Part shown: in pieces, positions 4,277 to 5,058 of the stretch
Layout: each line of letters begins with the position of its first letter
Numbering within the stretch: position 1 is the stretch's first letter
The notes under the pieces: generated by a model
Told to the model about the DNA's origin: nothing
Seen by the model: the letters and a program-made list of their open reading frames with translations, nothing else
The model's database searches: none
Program-made: the position numbers and the translations under genes
NCBI GenBank assembly: GCA_021817875.1
Contig: JAKAFQ010000352.1
Coordinates: 1-5,058 of the forward strand
DNA length: 5,058 nt
Reading direction: 5' to 3'
DNA from: Pseudomonadota bacterium
GTDB taxonomy: Bacteria > Pseudomonadota > Gammaproteobacteria > Steroidobacterales > Steroidobacteraceae

Positions 4277-5058
4277 TCACCCCACGAAACGCCGCGCGTT
4301 GCGGAACAGCCGCATCCAGCCGCTGAACTCCCCCGCGCCTTCGGGGTGCCACGAGTTCTGCACGGCACGTGCCGATCGCTCCGGATGCGGCATGGTGAGG
4401 GTCACGCGACCGTCGAGACTGCTCAGGGCCGCGATACCGAAGGGCGAACCGTTGGGGTTGTACGGATAGCGCGTGGCCGGCCTGCGGTCATGATCGACGT
4501 AACGGAAGGCGACGAGTCCGCTCGCGGCGCAGGCCTCGGCGGCCGCGGCGCTCGGGAACTCCGCGCGGCCTTCCCCGTGCGCCACCGCGATCGGTAGATA
4601 CGAGCCTTCCATGCCGGCGAGCAGCACCGACGGGGAGCGCAGGATCTGCACCAGCGTGAAGCGCGACTCGTACTGCTCGCTGCGGTTGCGCACGAACCGC
4701 GGCCAGTGCGCGCTTCCCGGGATGAGGCTCTTCAGGGCCGCGAACATCTGACAGCCGTTGCACACGCCGAGCGCGAACGTGTCGGGCCGCTCGAAGAACG
4801 CCTGAAACTCCCCGCGCAGCGCCTCGTTGAACAGGATCGACTTCGCCCAGCCCTCACCGGCGCCGAGCACATCGCCGTAGGAAAATCCGCCGCACGCCAC
4901 CAGCCCCGCGAAATCGCTCAGGCGCTGGCGCCCCGCGATGAGGTCGGTCATGTGGACATCGTAGGGCGCGAAACCCGCCCGATCGAAGCAGGCCGCGGTC
5001 TCGGTGTGGCTGTTGACCCCCTGCTCGCGCAGCACCGCCACCTTCGGACGCGCGCCGC
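4277..5058 (-). CDS. purL: Phosphoribosylformylglycinamidine synthase, C-terminal glutaminase domain (5' end outside window)
   Basis: PurL converts FGAR, ATP and glutamine to FGAM in the fourth step of purine synthesis. The visible 259 residues are the class I glutamine amidotransferase domain that releases ammonia from glutamine. The frame runs in from the right edge: [18 protein letters not shown] is the conserved start of this domain, so the GTG at 5041 is an internal Val codon, not a start. The catalytic Cys is in LGVCNGCQM (codon 4760-4762), and the partner His and Glu are in MPHPE (4385-4387 and 4379-4381). Other family blocks are [51 protein letters not shown] and [15 protein letters not shown]. 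It ends [13 protein letters not shown], as the large single-chain PurL usually does. The active-site triad is intact. It is convergent with fliS and has no functional link to it. Confidence 0.97.
   Translation of the reverse strand, partial: GARPKVAVLREQGVNSHTETAACFDRAGFAPYDVHMTDLIAGRQRLSDFAGLVACGGFSYGDVLGAGEGWAKSILFNEALRGEFQAFFERPDTFALGVCNGCQMFAALKSLIPGSAHWPRFVRNRSEQYESRFTLVQILRSPSVLLAGMEGSYLPIAVAHGEGRAEFPSAAAAEACAASGLVAFRYVDHDRRPATRYPYNPNGSPFGIAALSSLDGRVTLTMPHPERSARAVQNSWHPEGAGEFSGWMRLFRNARRFVG

Noticed and set aside
4203..4597. Plus-strand frames antisense to the purL 3' end
   Set aside because: Shadows of purL, which has an intact catalytic triad and clear family blocks on the minus strand.
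1..5058. CRISPR array, tRNA or rRNA gene, insertion sequence or phage attachment site
   Set aside because: No regularly spaced repeats, tRNA-like cloverleaf, transposase frame with terminal repeats or rRNA signature was seen on either strand.

Overview
This window is a high-GC stretch of bacterial chromosome. It carries the late flagellar genes for the filament (fliC), the filament cap (fliD) and the flagellin export chaperone (fliS). A partial gene lies at each end: the C-terminal part of a sulfotransferase on the left, and the C-terminal glutaminase domain of PurL on the right. The single-polypeptide PurL, the sigma-28-type promoters and the GC-rich codon use suggest a gammaproteobacterium (or possibly a betaproteobacterium). 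The genus cannot be named from the sequence.

Layout: bases 1-421 (+) are the end of a TPR-type or stand-alone PAPS sulfotransferase. Bases 422-572 hold a good sigma-28 (FliA) promoter and a leader with two perfect hairpins. Bases 573-2027 (+) are fliC. Bases 2028-2210 hold a strong GC hairpin with a GCAA tetraloop, a second hairpin and a small imperfect repeat. Bases 2211-3629 (+) are fliD. Bases 3630-3702 hold a second sigma-28-like promoter, sharing a 10-base identity and the same spacing with the fliC promoter. Bases 3703-4131 (+) are fliS with a GTG start. Bases 4132-4276 are a convergent gap full of hairpins. Bases 4277-5058 (-) are the 3' end of purL. No gene-free stretch exceeds 300 bases.

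How the genes work together: FliS binds flagellin in the cytoplasm and delivers it to the flagellar export apparatus. FliC travels through the hollow filament and polymerises under the FliD cap. The sulfotransferase could modify the filament glycan or another surface molecule, but only its position suggests this. PurL is an unrelated purine biosynthesis enzyme.

No wholly new system is visible. The points most worth a second look are the strong depletion of charged residues in both surface proteins (FliC and FliD) but not in FliS or PurL, the matched pair of sigma-28 promoters, the sulfotransferase next to the flagellin, the structured fliC leader, and the absence of flaG and fliT from their usual places.
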